A stretch of 64,000 nt of DNA from Tubulanus polymorphus (GCF_964204645.1 NC_134026.1:15216450-15280449), one strand, 5' to 3'. Positions 47,974 to 58,574 are shown, counted from the stretch's first letter. Numbers and translations are program-made. The notes: generated from the letters alone by a model not told the origin.

Positions 47974-48240
47974 TGGAGCGGCCTCAGTAGCTCAGTGTCA
48001 GTGAGATGTTGCATCCACTATCAAGTGCTGATTGGGTTTGAGAACCTGCTGGCTCGTAGAGTGTGGGGGCAACACTTCAAGGGCCGTTCCATTGTGAGGT
48101 TAAATTTAATGAACAATCCAATAGGGTTAGTCTTGGAAAAGCAAGATCCAAACGACGTATAGCCAAACAAACAATTATCAGCCGGCCTCAGTGATACCAA
48201 CACTGGTATCGCTTCTCTGCAATGTTTTGATTTTTGCATG
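47974..48240 (+). mobile_element. tRNA-derived SINE
   Basis: The A-box-like TAGCTCAGTGTCAGTGAG and B-box-like GGTTTGAGAACC (48034-48045) are about 45 bp apart in a tRNA-like head starting GGAGCGGCCTCAG. A body of about 190 bp follows, containing a second GCCGGCCTCAGTGATACC. No full tRNA fold. Tail and duplication not defined. Confidence 0.65.
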
Positions 48241-49146
48241 CGTATGTTCTACTGGTTGATCTACATATTATGCATCAGAGGATTTTGCAGTTGCATTTAG
48301 AAAAATCGTTCCGTTTTTGTTTTCATTATTCAGTAGGGCCTAACAGTTCATGCGAAAAAACTGGGGTTTTGTATCCAAATCCTGTTTGATATAAATATCT
48401 TGGCTGGAACATGAAGGAAACATCAGATAAAACTAGTTTCGTCTTTTTACAGAATCGCAATAATGAGGTTTAACAATACAAATAGGCTAAATTGTTCGGA
48501 GAAAAGAAATTCATTTTTCAGCGTGAATAAAAGTCGTACTGGATAAATTTAACCTTTAAGTCTGTAGACCTCTGTAAGTCTGTGTAAAGCATTAACCACT
48601 TAATACCTTACCACAGTATAATCTCCCAATGCTTCAAGGCGCATGGCCCTCTTGTTATGCATGTTGCTTCCTTAAAGTCGCAGAAAAATGTTATTATCAT
48701 GCACATAGCTTGGTAAAAGTCACAGATTATCCAAGGTAACATTGTGAAAAACACCACAGAAAATTTGCAATTTTCAAAAACTATTCAAGTTTCAAAAATA
48801 AGAATATTGAAGTATTTTATCACATTATGCTATGAAATCAAATTTGGGGGATTTTTTTTTCGGGGGATCGTTACCCAATCCTATATGGATCAACGCAAGC
48901 ACCAGCTGTGTATGACTACTCATTGAGAGCATATATGTCAGTGTGTTTAGCGACAACGCGTTGTGGGGGGCATACTGTATTTACTTCATCGTCCGTCTGT
49001 CCGCAGTGGTTTCTGTGCCCTAGCACCTAAACCTTTTGACAGATTTTCTTCAAATTCAACAGTTATGATATGAGGTTAGTAACTGCTTAGATTTCGGGTC
49101 CTGTAGGTCCAAGGTCAAGGTCGCAGGAAGTCATTTTGTAAATTTC
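48241..49146. other. Unassigned intronic DNA
   Basis: Nothing recognised except a diverged unit of the 17445 tandem repeat near 49030-49146. Confidence 0.45.
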
Positions 49147-49530
49147 CAGGGATGAAAATCTTGGTTGTAGGTCATTTTTATCTTTCTTGAGATTGATGTA
49201 GATCCGTTGAGTAATTGATATGGTTTGATTGTTAGATCGTAGCATACTTAAAGAACAGACCATAAAATCGTCTCATAAAACCATTGCTACGATCTCTGAA
49301 ATCTTTTTTTACAACATCATTGCAAAACACCGCTGTTGTCTAGAACCACTGTGCAGATCCGCGCAGTGCGGCAAATCTATATTTGGAATCTGCAATTCAT
49401 CCAACAAAGCATAGCCTACGTGCTCAATAAAAGTGGCTTTAGTGGTAGATTGGAAGATTATAGATAGGGGCTCCTCAGGGACTCTACTATTCATTGACAA
49501 GTTCATTTAAGTATGAACATGTTCTAGTGA
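49147..49530. repeat. Dispersed repeat with hAT-2-like CAGGGATGAAAA start
   Basis: CAGGGATGAAAATC, then CATTTTTATCTTTCTTGAGA and GATCCGTTGAG, resembles the start of hAT-2 and of the MITE at 62216. The rest matches 22255-22510 and, inverted, 22750-22870. Likely a MITE fused to older repeat. Confidence 0.55.
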
Positions 49531-49663
49531 TTTTTATATCGTCGGAGCCATACGAACGATCAACCGCGTGGCAGCAGTCCCTCGTCAACAATATCCTGCA
49601 ATCCATTTATGACCTATAGTGGGCAATAAACTTGAAAATTGAACTGCTGTATTGTATTTCTAG

Positions 49664-49769
49664 GTGGCAAAAGTGCTGTTTTGACAGCTCTAGTTGTTGG
49701 TTTAGGTGGAAAAGCATCTGCAACTAGTCGAGGATCTGCAGTGAAAGGGTTCATTAAATTTCACAAGCA
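49664..49769 (+). CDS. SMC6: SMC6 exon: completes Walker A
   Basis: Acceptor TTTCTAG. The first two bases complete the Ser codon of GRNGSGKS; the exon then reads [20 protein letters not shown] and [14 protein letters not shown]. The Lys and Ser of GKS are the nucleotide- and magnesium-binding residues, and VGLGGKA..RG is a hallmark SMC6 stretch following Walker A. The donor is GTAAGTATG, and exit phase 2 leaves CA, completed by A of the next exon to give Gln. The following intron is the shortest here, 2.4 kb, and holds Helentron copy E. Confidence 0.97.
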
Positions 49770-49972
49770 GTAAGTATGTGACAAGGAACGTTAAGTCGAA
49801 TCATGGTGCACAGAATGTTTATTGGATTATTTAGAGGTGTCCGTGGACAAGAAGTTAAATAGATGTCAACATGCCAAATGAGCAATCTTTTTCTGGCACC
49901 CTCTTGTGTGGGTGCCCTAAAGTGGTCACCTTGTCAGTTGGTCTAATTACATTTCCGGATGATTACCATTTT

Positions 49973-50802
49973 AGCCCCTTTGGGACTTAAGTCCCAGCGG
50001 GCTATTGCGTTCACTCCAGTTATTTTGGGAAGTTTATAAGACGCTTCAATGTAAATTCTTGATATCTTGGTTACACATGTATCTACCCCAGACACATCTT
50101 CAGCCTCAAAACTAGCCCTGTCAGAATCAAGATGGCCGACTGGCAGCCATTGTTGTTCGCCAAAATCTGCACACTTCACATATTTTTGAACTTCTCGATG
50201 GAAATTTTGAAGACACTTTCATCAGTTTCCTTGATATTTCACGACCGTTGCCGAGATAGGAACTCTGCCAACAATTGGATTAGTTCTTTTCGCCGTGGAT
50301 TTCTGGCGCACCGATCGCGCTTAATGCTTATGCATTAGACCAGACACCTGATACGGGTGTATCGATAGGGCGACGTACATGCGAAGGATTCGAATCTAAA
50401 TTTTTCTAAAATCAATATAAGCCACAACTGAACAAAACCACATTTTGATTGGTCGAATTCCTGCCGCTACGTATCCTGGGAAATTGCTCAAACCAGGAAG
50501 TGAAATGTTTTTGTGAATTTTCCGGTCATTAGTTTTTGCATATGGCCACACGAGGCTTTGAATAATACAATAACCTAGTATTTCTATATTACAGTTGTAC
50601 CTTAGCATATTTTGTTACCAGAATCAATTGCCAAGTTGTAGCTCATGACATCATCCATGATTTTGGTGAGTTTAAGGATAGTAGTTATTCCATAATGGTC
50701 ACCAGGGGGCGTTGAGCATAACTTAGTATTCCTTTATTATATTCGTACCTAGGCATATTTTGTTACCATGATCAATTGCAAAGTTGTAGATCATGACATC
50801 AT
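49973..50802 (+). mobile_element. Helentron-like element, copy E, truncated
   Basis: AGCCCCTTTGGGACTTAAGT start with one changed subterminal base pair, the family 5' region to about 50235, then about 260 bp of other DNA (50236-50500). Two to three tandem units follow (CACCAGGGGGCGTTGAGC at 50700). The 3' hairpin and CTAG are absent; the copy stops near GATCATGACATCATGA. Confidence 0.65.
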
Positions 50803-51529
50803 GAGACAAGAAGATAAGAGTAAAATAATGATAGCTGGAAAACAATAGTAAAGTAAGCAAAGATATAGATTGAAATAACTTAAAACTAGACCCCTACTTT
50901 AAATGAGTGTTTGTTTCATTGGTATTCAGCTTAAATGAAGTACAATTGATGCGATCGAAGACATTCGAAACCTCTTGTCGATTACATGGTTGGCTTAGTT
51001 AAAATTCCCGGAAAAAACTGTTTTTGCTCTTAGTTTGGCATACACATTGCAATGACCTTGTTTTGGGGTGCGTCTCTCAGGCGCAGATCCAGGATTTTTT
51101 CCAGGAGGGGTTTATAATGAGTCTTAATGTTAAATTGCCGACTAAAATTTCTGATTGGGGGCCTATGTATACGGAATATTGTTTGGCCAAAAATAAGATG
51201 ATATGGTACCGATTATGTAGTACAGTTCGCCCGCTTTGTCGTGGGTACATTCCTTTAAGAAAACCATCTAAAATTTTTTTGGTAGCCGAGCAGGGGGGTC
51301 ACGACCCCTGAAATCCCCTCATTGGACCCGCGCCTGACTCTACAAGCGAATGATACGGATGCAGCGATATTAATGATAATTATGTCATCCTGGTAGCGCA
51401 TGTTGACATTCTCACTCGGCATTCTTATCACTCAGTGTGCGTCATTAGTGCTCACACTATTATGTACAAATTTGGTAGCTATAATGAGGTTAGTTCACAG
51501 ATGAAACCTATGAAATACTAACTTTCTCG
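50803..51529. other. Unassigned intronic DNA
   Basis: No motif. A short plus ORF at 51024-51311 has no family signature. Confidence 0.4.
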
Positions 51530-52020
51530 GTCATCCAATATGGCTCCAATGATGGACATTTTGAATTTCTTGTTAGGGCCCTACATACATCTGATAAGGT
51601 GCGCTTTCTTTTAATCTTGGTTTATGTATTAGGGTAGGTCCATGGATGAAATCCATTGACAATTAGCCTTCTTAGTCTTCCAATATGGCTGCCACAGTGG
51701 ACATATTGAATATCTTGTTAGCGCTCTACACCCATCTGATAATGTGCGATATCTTTTAACTTTGGTTTTATGAAATGGGGTAAGTCTGTCCAGAGTTATT
51801 AGTCTGGTATTCTTGTTATGTTCGCTTTAATGCCTGGGAAGGTGTGCTTGTTGTTTAGTCATGTATGTTGTCGAATAAAGTCAGTTTTAGTTGAGTATAT
51901 GTAAGCGTACAGTCCTCTTTACTGCTTTTCTGTCCAATTTGACAAGGTCCATGGCTGAAGCCTATCAAAATTTAGTTCTCTTAATCATCCAATATGGCTG
52001 CCACATATGGACTCATACTG
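51530..52020. repeat. Diverged tandem array with ATATGGCTGCCAC units
   Basis: TC(A/T)TCCAATATGGCT(G/C)C recurs near 51533, 51675 and 51985. Each copy is preceded by GGTCCATGG(A/C)TGAA-type words and followed by GGACAT..TTGAAT. Spacing is irregular, from insertion of unrelated DNA between units two and three. Confidence 0.6.
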
Positions 52021-52135
52021 GTTCGTAGGTACTCATGACCTAGAAATGAAAATGGCCCATTGCTGCCGGAAATCAGTTAAACCTTTTTACAAGTATTTGA
52101 TTTAAATGACATTTCATGAAAATATTTCATTATAG

Positions 52136-52272
52136 AATGGCAGAGGTTACTGTAAAACTAAGAAACCGTGGTCCCGATGCCTACAAACATGGCGAATATG
52201 GCGATACAATCAGTGTGGAACGACGGTTTAATACTGATGGATCAAGTCAATATAAGATAAGATCCTATGATG
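52136..52272 (+). CDS. SMC6: SMC6 exon: head domain beta-sheet
   Basis: Acceptor TTATAG, donor GTAATG. Encodes MAEVTVKLRNRGPDAYKHGE and YGDTISVERRF, then DGSSQYKIRSYDG. The SMC6-typical pattern I-x-LRNRG-x-DA(Y/F)K ... YG-x-(S/T)IS(V/I) ... DGS-x-x-YK(I/L) is clear. The start Met here is internal, because the previous exon joins in frame (Gln across the junction). Exit phase 1; the last G pairs with GG of the 62859 exon. The following intron (10.6 kb) contains the Polinton-like element. Confidence 0.96.
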
Positions 52273-53116
52273 GTAATGTATTACAAATGATAATAATAGA
52301 ATTTCGTAAAATTCTTAGCTGTACCATATGAGTACCTACGTATATTTGATTATAATTATCATCTCGTACTGTGTCTAAAATTCCATGTTGATGCCCGTGG
52401 TAGTTTGCAATATTTGCTTTACTGCGGAGCTGTGATTATAGCACCCTCGAGTGTGGGCTGTGAAAAGTGTAAATTATTGTCGTTTCACTGAAAGGTTTTC
52501 ATCATAGCATGTCATTAGTCGGTAGATGGCATTTCTGTCAATAATTTTCAGTAAAAATCTTTTATGGTTGCAATTCATTGTTTTTGTGCAATTTTGAGTC
52601 AAAATTTTACAGTTTTTTCGAAATAAATAAGGTAAGGTAAAATGAATACAGATCAAGTTTCATCATTAATCTTTGCTGATGATGAGTTAGGAGACGATGA
52701 TTTAGAGCTAATAGACAGTGAATCCAGCGGATTTATAAAACAGTTCAGATGATATTTATGATATAGGCGACGCAAATGAAACCCTTTTTAAGCCAAGTCC
52801 TTGCCATGCTCTGATGAATCCGACAAAAACTTACCAATGCTATGTACCTAAAATACTCAAACCTGGTATCATATGAAAGGTCCTGATATTGTCTACAAAC
52901 TTTTCTCTCACTGGTAAGCTATAGGACTGATGGCTTTGAACTAAATGACTTCAAATATAAGTTGTTGAAAAGCGCAACAATGGCTGAAAATAATTAAATT
53001 TCTAGGGTACTTGCAGTGTAAAAAACTTGAACTTAATAGGGTTAAAAAACATGCAGGTGGACCAATATTGTGAAGTATTTATGAATTCAATTCCAGCTTT
53101 CAATATGGCTTGCTAG
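52273..53116. other. Intron 4 5' part, unassigned
   Basis: A short acidic reading frame near 52641 (FADDELGDDDLELIDSESSG) resembles the acidic N-terminus common in piggyBac transposases. It stops at once and lacks any further domain. Confidence 0.35.
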
Positions 53117-53165
53117 CAATGATCCTCACTCCTAGCAATGATCCTCACTCCTCGCAATGATCATT
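53117..53165. repeat. 20-bp tandem repeat, 2.5 units
   Basis: AGCAATGATCCTCACTCCT repeats with one change in the third unit, directly before a Helentron fragment. Confidence 0.85.
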
Positions 53166-54494
53166 CTCTGGAAAGGGATGTTTTATACCTGAGACAGGTA
53201 TTTTTGATCAGCCAATTATGATGCTATTGCGTTCACTTTTCGTCTGTCCGTCCGTTGTAGCATTCGTCCGTCCGTTGTAGCATTCGTCCGTCCGTCCGTC
53301 CGTAGACGGAATCCAGTTATTTTGGGAAGTTTTGAAGACGCTTCAAGGTAACGTCTTGATATTTGGGTTACACATGTATCTACCCTAGACACATCTTCAG
53401 CCCAAAAACTGGCCCTGTCAGAATCAAGATGGCCAACTAGCAGCCATTGTTGTTCGCCAAAATCAGCACTTTTTACACATTTTTGAACTTTTTGAGGGAA
53501 ATTTTGAAGACGCTTTGATCAATTAGCTTGATCTTTCGGATATATGTGAATCCCCCCAGGGCCCATTAACATAACAAAAATTGGGTCGGTCGGACTCAAG
53601 ATGGCCGTCCTATGACCTTTTTAGTGCCCAAAAATGTTAATTTTGGCCCGAATTCTGAGTCCTGTAGCTTCCTACTGGTTTGCCATTTCTCATTGCAATT
53701 TGTGATGGGTATTCTTTGGAAAGGGATGTTTTATACCTGAGACAGGTATTTTTCATCGGCCAATTATGACGCAATTGGCGGCCATCTTTGTGTCACCAGT
53801 ACTCATTCGTAAGTGGGAAAAAGTTTTTCCACATTATATTGATACCTAAGCGTTTTTTGCAACCACAATCAATTAGAAAGTTGTAGCTCATAACGTGTTC
53901 TATGATTGTGGTGAGTTTCAAGGTAATTGGATTTCGTATATGGCCACCAGGGGGTGTTGAATAATACAATATCTTAGCATTTCTTTATTATATTCGTACC
54001 TATGCATATTTTGTAACCACAATCGATTGCATAGTTGTAGCTCATGACATCATCTATGATTGTTGCGAGTTTTAAGGACATTAGTTTTTCTATATGGTCA
54101 CCAGGGGGCGTTGAATAGTAGAATAACTTAGTATTTCCTTATTATATTGGTACCTAGGCATATTTTGTTACCATGATCAATTGCAAAGTTGTAGTTCATG
54201 ACATGTTCTATGATTGTGGTGAGTTTCGAGGTCATTGGGTTTTGAATATGGTCACCAGGGGGCGTTGAATAGTAGAATGACTTAGTATTGCCATATTAAA
54301 TTGGTAACGAGGCATATTTTGTCATCACAATCAATTACAAAATCGTAGCTGCTGACATGTTCTATGATTGTGGTGAGTTTCAAGGTCGTTGGTTTTTGTA
54401 AATGGTCACCAGGGGGCGTTGAATATTGAAATTGTTAGATTGTTGAGCATTTGAAACCACTTCACAAGTGGGCATGGCGTCCCTGGACCCCTAG
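53158..54494 (+). mobile_element. Helentron-like element, copy F
   Basis: Begins with a fragment of the element's own interior (GGAAAGGGATGTTTTATACC), then the 5' region without its first 25 bases. GTCCGTCCGTTGTAGCATTC has been duplicated there. The rest is nearly identical to copy A: four tandem units, CCACTTCACAAGTGG hairpin, GACCCCTAG at 54494 and T after. High similarity to copy A suggests recent common origin. Confidence 0.7.
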
Positions 54495-55943
54495 TATATA
54501 TGGCCACCAGGGTCGTTGAATAATATAATATCTTAGTATTTCTATATTATATTTGTACCAATACATATTTTGTTACCACAATCAATTGCAAAGTTGTAGC
54601 TCATTACATCGTCTATGATTCAGGGCTGCCAACCCTCCCGAATTATTCGGAATCCTCCCGATTTGCGTGAAGAAATTCCGACGATACGATCGGGTATACA
54701 AAATTCCGACTTTTTTTTCTTTTTCGGCGATGTCCGATTTTCCACCCGCCAGCGCGTTGTAACACAATATGATGATTTGGTAGAACAGAATTGAATAGGT
54801 GGGGAATTTATATGCACGCCCGTGGTGGATGAGTGCGTGGCTATATACTGTGTACGTGGGTCAGGCGATAAACAGCGCTTACTAGCGCGCGCGTGCGTGC
54901 GTGTGTGTGTATGAGAGTAGCTGTGTTATTGATTTTATCTACGCATGGCGTACGATTATTTCGTAGTAGGAGAGCAGCTTTTTAATTTGTTTCAAGAATA
55001 AAAATAAAGTTCATTCGTTTTAAAATACGTTGTTTTCAATCATTTTTGTGAAAATATTATGACATGTGGCTAAATGTGATTGTTATTGTCAAATTGCTCC
55101 GCATCGTTTCGGAGAAGAATCGGTTTACTGCGGTAATTAGCTCGTTTTCGCAGCGCGATTAGCATTCGAAGATCCGGGTTAGATTTCAACGTATGGACTC
55201 TTTGAAATGTTTCGGTAAGCAATTGCTTTGCTAGTTTGAACCTTAATGTTGTCACTCTTGTGTTAGTTTGATTTAAAAAGATAATTTAAGATGCTTTTGA
55301 GCAGTGCATCTCAAAGTAAACTTTTAGTTCGCATATTTGGCAGATGGCAGCACCACCGAGTAGCATGTAGATTTAGAGACTTTTTACTGTTTGTATCTTT
55401 CAGTTCTGTACGTGGAGTCTCTCTTGGACAGTATCGTGGAATTGATGCTGGAAATGGATATATTCGCATGACAGCTGTATAGTGTTATGTAATTCGTTTG
55501 ACAATTTATGCCAGTTTTATGTTCTTATTTTTTAGTCTATTGTATATTTTTGATAAACACTGTTGATTTTTATCTTTCATAAAATAATAAAGAAAAAATA
55601 CATTCTGTAGAATTTGCTGATTTTTTATTTTGCTAATAATTCCATATTTTCATATCCAGCTTTCATATATTACACGTGAAAGGTATTCCTAATTGAAAGC
55701 AAAATATTCCTACTTGGAAAAGTCACAATTTCTTCGGTTTCGATATATTCCTATTGAAACCTTCAATATTCCTAATTAATCTGCCATTCATCCCTAAATG
55801 GAATTTTGAAAGGTTGGCAGCCCTGATGATTGTGGTGAGTTTTAAGGAAATTAGTTATTCAAGGGGCATTGAATATTGAATTCTTAGATTGTTGAGCATT
55901 TGAAACCATATCCCACGTATGCATTGTGTCCGTAGACCTCTAG
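54495..55943 (+). mobile_element. Helentron-like remnant (copy G) split by a hAT derivative
   Basis: TATGGCCACCAGGGTCGTTG opens a diverged tandem unit that breaks at GTCTATGATT (54620) and resumes ATGATTGTGGTGAG at 55826. It ends in a degenerate 3' end, CATATCCCACGTATG...CCTCTAG, at 55943. Confidence 0.7.
54621..55825 (+). mobile_element. Internal-deletion derivative of hAT-1
   Basis: Intact ends CAGGGCTGCCAACC and GGTTGGCAGCCCTG with ATGATT directly repeated on both sides. The left 830 bp match 3600-4450 and the right 370 bp match about 8830-9253. The join lies at TATATTCGC|ATGACAGCTG (about 55467), so the entire transposase is deleted. It would depend on a transposase supplied by a relative. 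Confidence 0.93.
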
Positions 55944-56360
55944 TGCTAATTGATGCTTGACCTTGTTTCTTGATAATGATGTCAATATGAGAACCCTTTA
56001 GCATTCAAGTTCATTATACAGAGAACAGACATTATATTGATTGTTCTGCCATTTGCCTGGGGAGAACCTATTACAGTGCTTCATCAGTAATAGGGGTAAT
56101 GGGCTTTCAGATCAAAGGTCGAACGGTCGAGCTCATTAAAAAACAAAACATTAAAAGTAATTTAAAACTATAATATATTTTCATAACCGTGTGCATTTTA
56201 TATTAAAACTAAATATTTATTCTAAGATATCAATAATTTAAAAAGCATATTGTATTAAATCAATTGGTCGCTCCACTTCGCTACCGCTCCGCTCCGCGAA
56301 TAACATATAAATTGATAGATTATTCAATATAAAAGTGTTATTAAAGTGTGAGTAAAAAAG

Positions 56361-56660
56361 TAACGAGTAATTAACGAGCTCTTTTAAATAGATATATAGA
56401 TATATTTTAAACATATTTCAATATTTATATTTGTATGAGTTAGATTTTTAAACATAAAAAGTGTGAGTAAAGTGTGAGTGAAATAATTCATATTTAAATC
56501 ATTGAATATTTATATTTATATGTGTTAAATTCTTATTTTCAGTATAAAAGTAACGAGTAATTAATGAGTGAGATAATTCATATTTAAAACAGTGAATATT
56601 TATATTTATGTGCGTTAAATTCTTATTTTTTAACATAAAAAGTAACGAGTAATTAACGAG
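56361..56660 (+). promoter_or_regulatory. Iteron-like TAACGAGTAATTAA(C/T)GAG words and TATA box
   Basis: TAACGAGTAATTAACGAG occurs at 56361, 56551 (one change) and 56643, the last abutting the ORF start. TATAAAAG lies at 56543, beside the second word. GTGTGAGTAAA words repeat between them. Mirrored at 60390-60690. Probable promoter or protein-binding repeats; no direct evidence of use. Confidence 0.55.
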
Positions 56661-56663
56661 TTG

Positions 56664-57272
56664 ATGAAAATATCAATTTTAATAACAAAATTACTTATAA
56701 ATATGAATGAACAGATACTACAGTTCAAAGATATCGATTTAAATGAATTAGAAAAATATTTTACAATTAAAAATTTCATTCCTATTAAAGATTTGATTAA
56801 AACTGCGCGTCTTCGTTTTCAAGTGAAAAATATTACTGAATTAGTGTTTAAAAATCACTATCTGATAATAGAGTTATCGAATGATAAAGATAAAATCTTA
56901 TTCAATACAATAATTCCAAAATTCACAACATTTGATGGAATAGATAAACATTTAATAATTACAGATGAAATGCAATCACTTTTTAATGATGAAAGTACAT
57001 TATTAAATCATAAAACATTATTTTTACACTTACGTTATTGCCCATTCAGAGAATGCTATGTTATGTTTTTCAGATTACAAGAAAAGAGATTTATCCCTGA
57101 CATTCCAAATGAAAAATCATATAAAGATGTTGGAATTCAATGTAATTTAGATAATGAAATTGTTGCGCCTAAATATAATCCTAATGAAAGCGTTTTATGT
57201 AATTGTGGAAAATATTATACTCGAAGCAATAAATCACACCATCTTAAATCAAAATATCATAACACATATTAA
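56664..57272 (+). CDS. Zinc-finger-like ORF in left inverted repeat, 202 codons
   Basis: Intact ORF from ATG 56664 (a second Met at 56703 gives 189 codons). Not recognised as a known enzyme. The body is lysine/isoleucine-rich and mixed alpha/beta in character (DIDLNELEKYFTIKNFIPIK; ELSNDKDKILFNTIIPKFTT). A KDVGIQCN segment precedes the C-terminal CNCGKYYTRSNKSHHLKSKY motif. That motif has the spacing C-x-C-x11-H-x5-H (Cys179, Cys181, His193, His199), a compact zinc-finger of a kind seen in ORFs of virus-like elements. The duplicate on the other arm differs at two residues, so both are conserved by selection, recency or gene conversion. A DNA- or RNA-binding role is inference only. Confidence 0.75.
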   Translation: MKISILITKLLINMNEQILQFKDIDLNELEKYFTIKNFIPIKDLIKTARLRFQVKNITELVFKNHYLIIELSNDKDKILFNTIIPKFTTFDGIDKHLIITDEMQSLFNDESTLLNHKTLFLHLRYCPFRECYVMFFRLQEKRFIPDIPNEKSYKDVGIQCNLDNEIVAPKYNPNESVLCNCGKYYTRSNKSHHLKSKYHNTY

Positions 57273-57363
57273 AGATAAAAACTAATAACATAACCGATGA
57301 TTTAAAAACATTAAAACATCATTTTGATTTCAGTAACTATCCTAAAGATCATGAATTGTTTAG

Positions 57364-57870
57364 CATGAAATGATAAATTGTTTGACAGTTGAAGTGATAA
57401 ATTGTTTGACAGTTGAGATGATAAATTGTTTGGCAGTTGAAATGATAAATTGTTTGACAGTTGAAATGATAAATTGTTTGACAGTTGAAATGATAAATTG
57501 TTCGACAGTTGAAGTGATAAATTGTTTGACAGTTGAAATGATAAATTGTTCGACAGTTGAAATGATAAATTGTTGGACAGTTGAAATGATAAATTGTTGG
57601 ACAGTTGAAATGATAAATTGTTTGACAGTTGAAATGATAAATTGTTTGACAGTTGAAATGATAAATTGTTTGACAGTTGAAATGATAAATTGTTTGACAG
57701 TTGAAATGATAAATTGTTTGACAGTTGAAATGATAAATTGTTCGACTGTTGAAATGATAAGACAGTTGAAATGATAAATTTTTTGACAGTTGAAATGATA
57801 AATTGTTCGACAGTTGAAATGATTAGACAGTTGAAATGATAAATTGTTTGAATGTCGAAATGTTAAATTG
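57364..57870 (+). repeat. 24-bp minisatellite, left array (about 21 units)
   Basis: Unit TGAAATGATAAATTGTTTGA CAGT with sporadic G/C/T variants at the TTTGAC position and two shortened units. Because 24 is a multiple of three and lacks stops, it reads as an octapeptide repeat; I treat that as accidental. Confidence 0.95.
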
Positions 57871-57972
57871 TTTGGTTGTAAATTTAATTGTTATTCGATT
57901 TGAAACATATAAAAGTTAAATATTTCTAAAATATCAAATATTTATCAATTTAATAATTTTTTTCTTAAATAA

Positions 57973-58191
57973 ATGGATGGTTTCATTCCAACTGGGAAAA
58001 GTGATTTGAAACATTATTTAGTTGCTGGAGGTTTAATATTAGCAGCATTATATTTTTACTATGAGAATATTTCAGAAGATTTGATGAATGAAAATAATAA
58101 ATTGAGTAAAAAATTAAAGAAGTTAAATGGAAACAATCACAGAAATAGAAAGAATAAAAAAGTTAATTTAGAAAATGATTTAGAGGATTAA
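57973..58191 (+). CDS. Small single-pass membrane ORF, 72 codons
   Basis: ATG 57973, TATA-like ATATAAAAG about 70 bp upstream. Short hydrophilic N-terminus, one hydrophobic helix at residues 15-30 (YLVAGGLILAALYFYY), then a charged helix with heptad-like Asn/Leu/Lys spacing and a strongly basic tail (about residues 45-65). No family recognised. Small membrane proteins are common in virion and virus-like gene sets, but that role is speculation. Codon use is very AT-rich, like its neighbour. Confidence 0.55.
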   Translation: MDGFIPTGKSDLKHYLVAGGLILAALYFYYENISEDLMNENNKLSKKLKKLNGNNHRNRKNKKVNLENDLED

Positions 58192-58229
58192 AACAGCATC
58201 TTTTAATTTCATATATTTTGACTATAAAA

Positions 58230-58532
58230 ATGAGTGAAAATATATTAAACTTATTACATCTAATATATAAAAATCAACAGAATATTAAATCAATTATTAT
58301 GCTTACAGGTTTATTTTCTTTTTCAATTTATAGTATAAAACAGTTGTTAGAATTCTATGATTGCTGTAAAATTAGATACACTGAATTAATAGAAAATATA
58401 AATTATATTTCAGATAGATTGAATAATATTAAATGCTGTGAAGTATGTAATAAAAGATATAAAAATTTAAAGAGTTTAAAAACTCATAAATATATTCATG
58501 AACTTGATGAAAAATTATATGATTCAAAATAA
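58230..58532 (+). CDS. Membrane-segment plus C2H2 zinc-finger ORF, 100 codons
   Basis: ATG 58230 with TATAAAA immediately before it. The ORF lies 38 bp after the previous stop on the same strand. A hydrophobic segment spans residues about 21-40 (SIIMLTGLFSFSIYSIKQLL). The C-terminus has a canonical C2H2 finger, CEVCNKRYKNLKSLKTHKYI ending in His90: Cys70-x2-Cys73-x12-His86-x3-His90. The combination of membrane segment and classic finger is odd for a host gene. Function unknown. Confidence 0.6.
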   Translation: MSENILNLLHLIYKNQQNIKSIIMLTGLFSFSIYSIKQLLEFYDCCKIRYTELIENINYISDRLNNIKCCEVCNKRYKNLKSLKTHKYIHELDEKLYDSK

Positions 58533-58574
58533 GAAATCGACTGTTAAATTAGCTGAAAATATAAAATATATTAA

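Larger units (their letters stand above)
56086..57870 (+). repeat. Left terminal inverted repeat of the Polinton-like element
   Basis: Contains, in order: terminus, an A/T-rich leader, a GC-rich CGCTACCGCTCCGCTCCGCG patch (56290-56310), three iteron-like words, the zinc-finger ORF and a 24-bp array of about 21 units. Mirrors 58849-60962. Confidence 0.9.
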
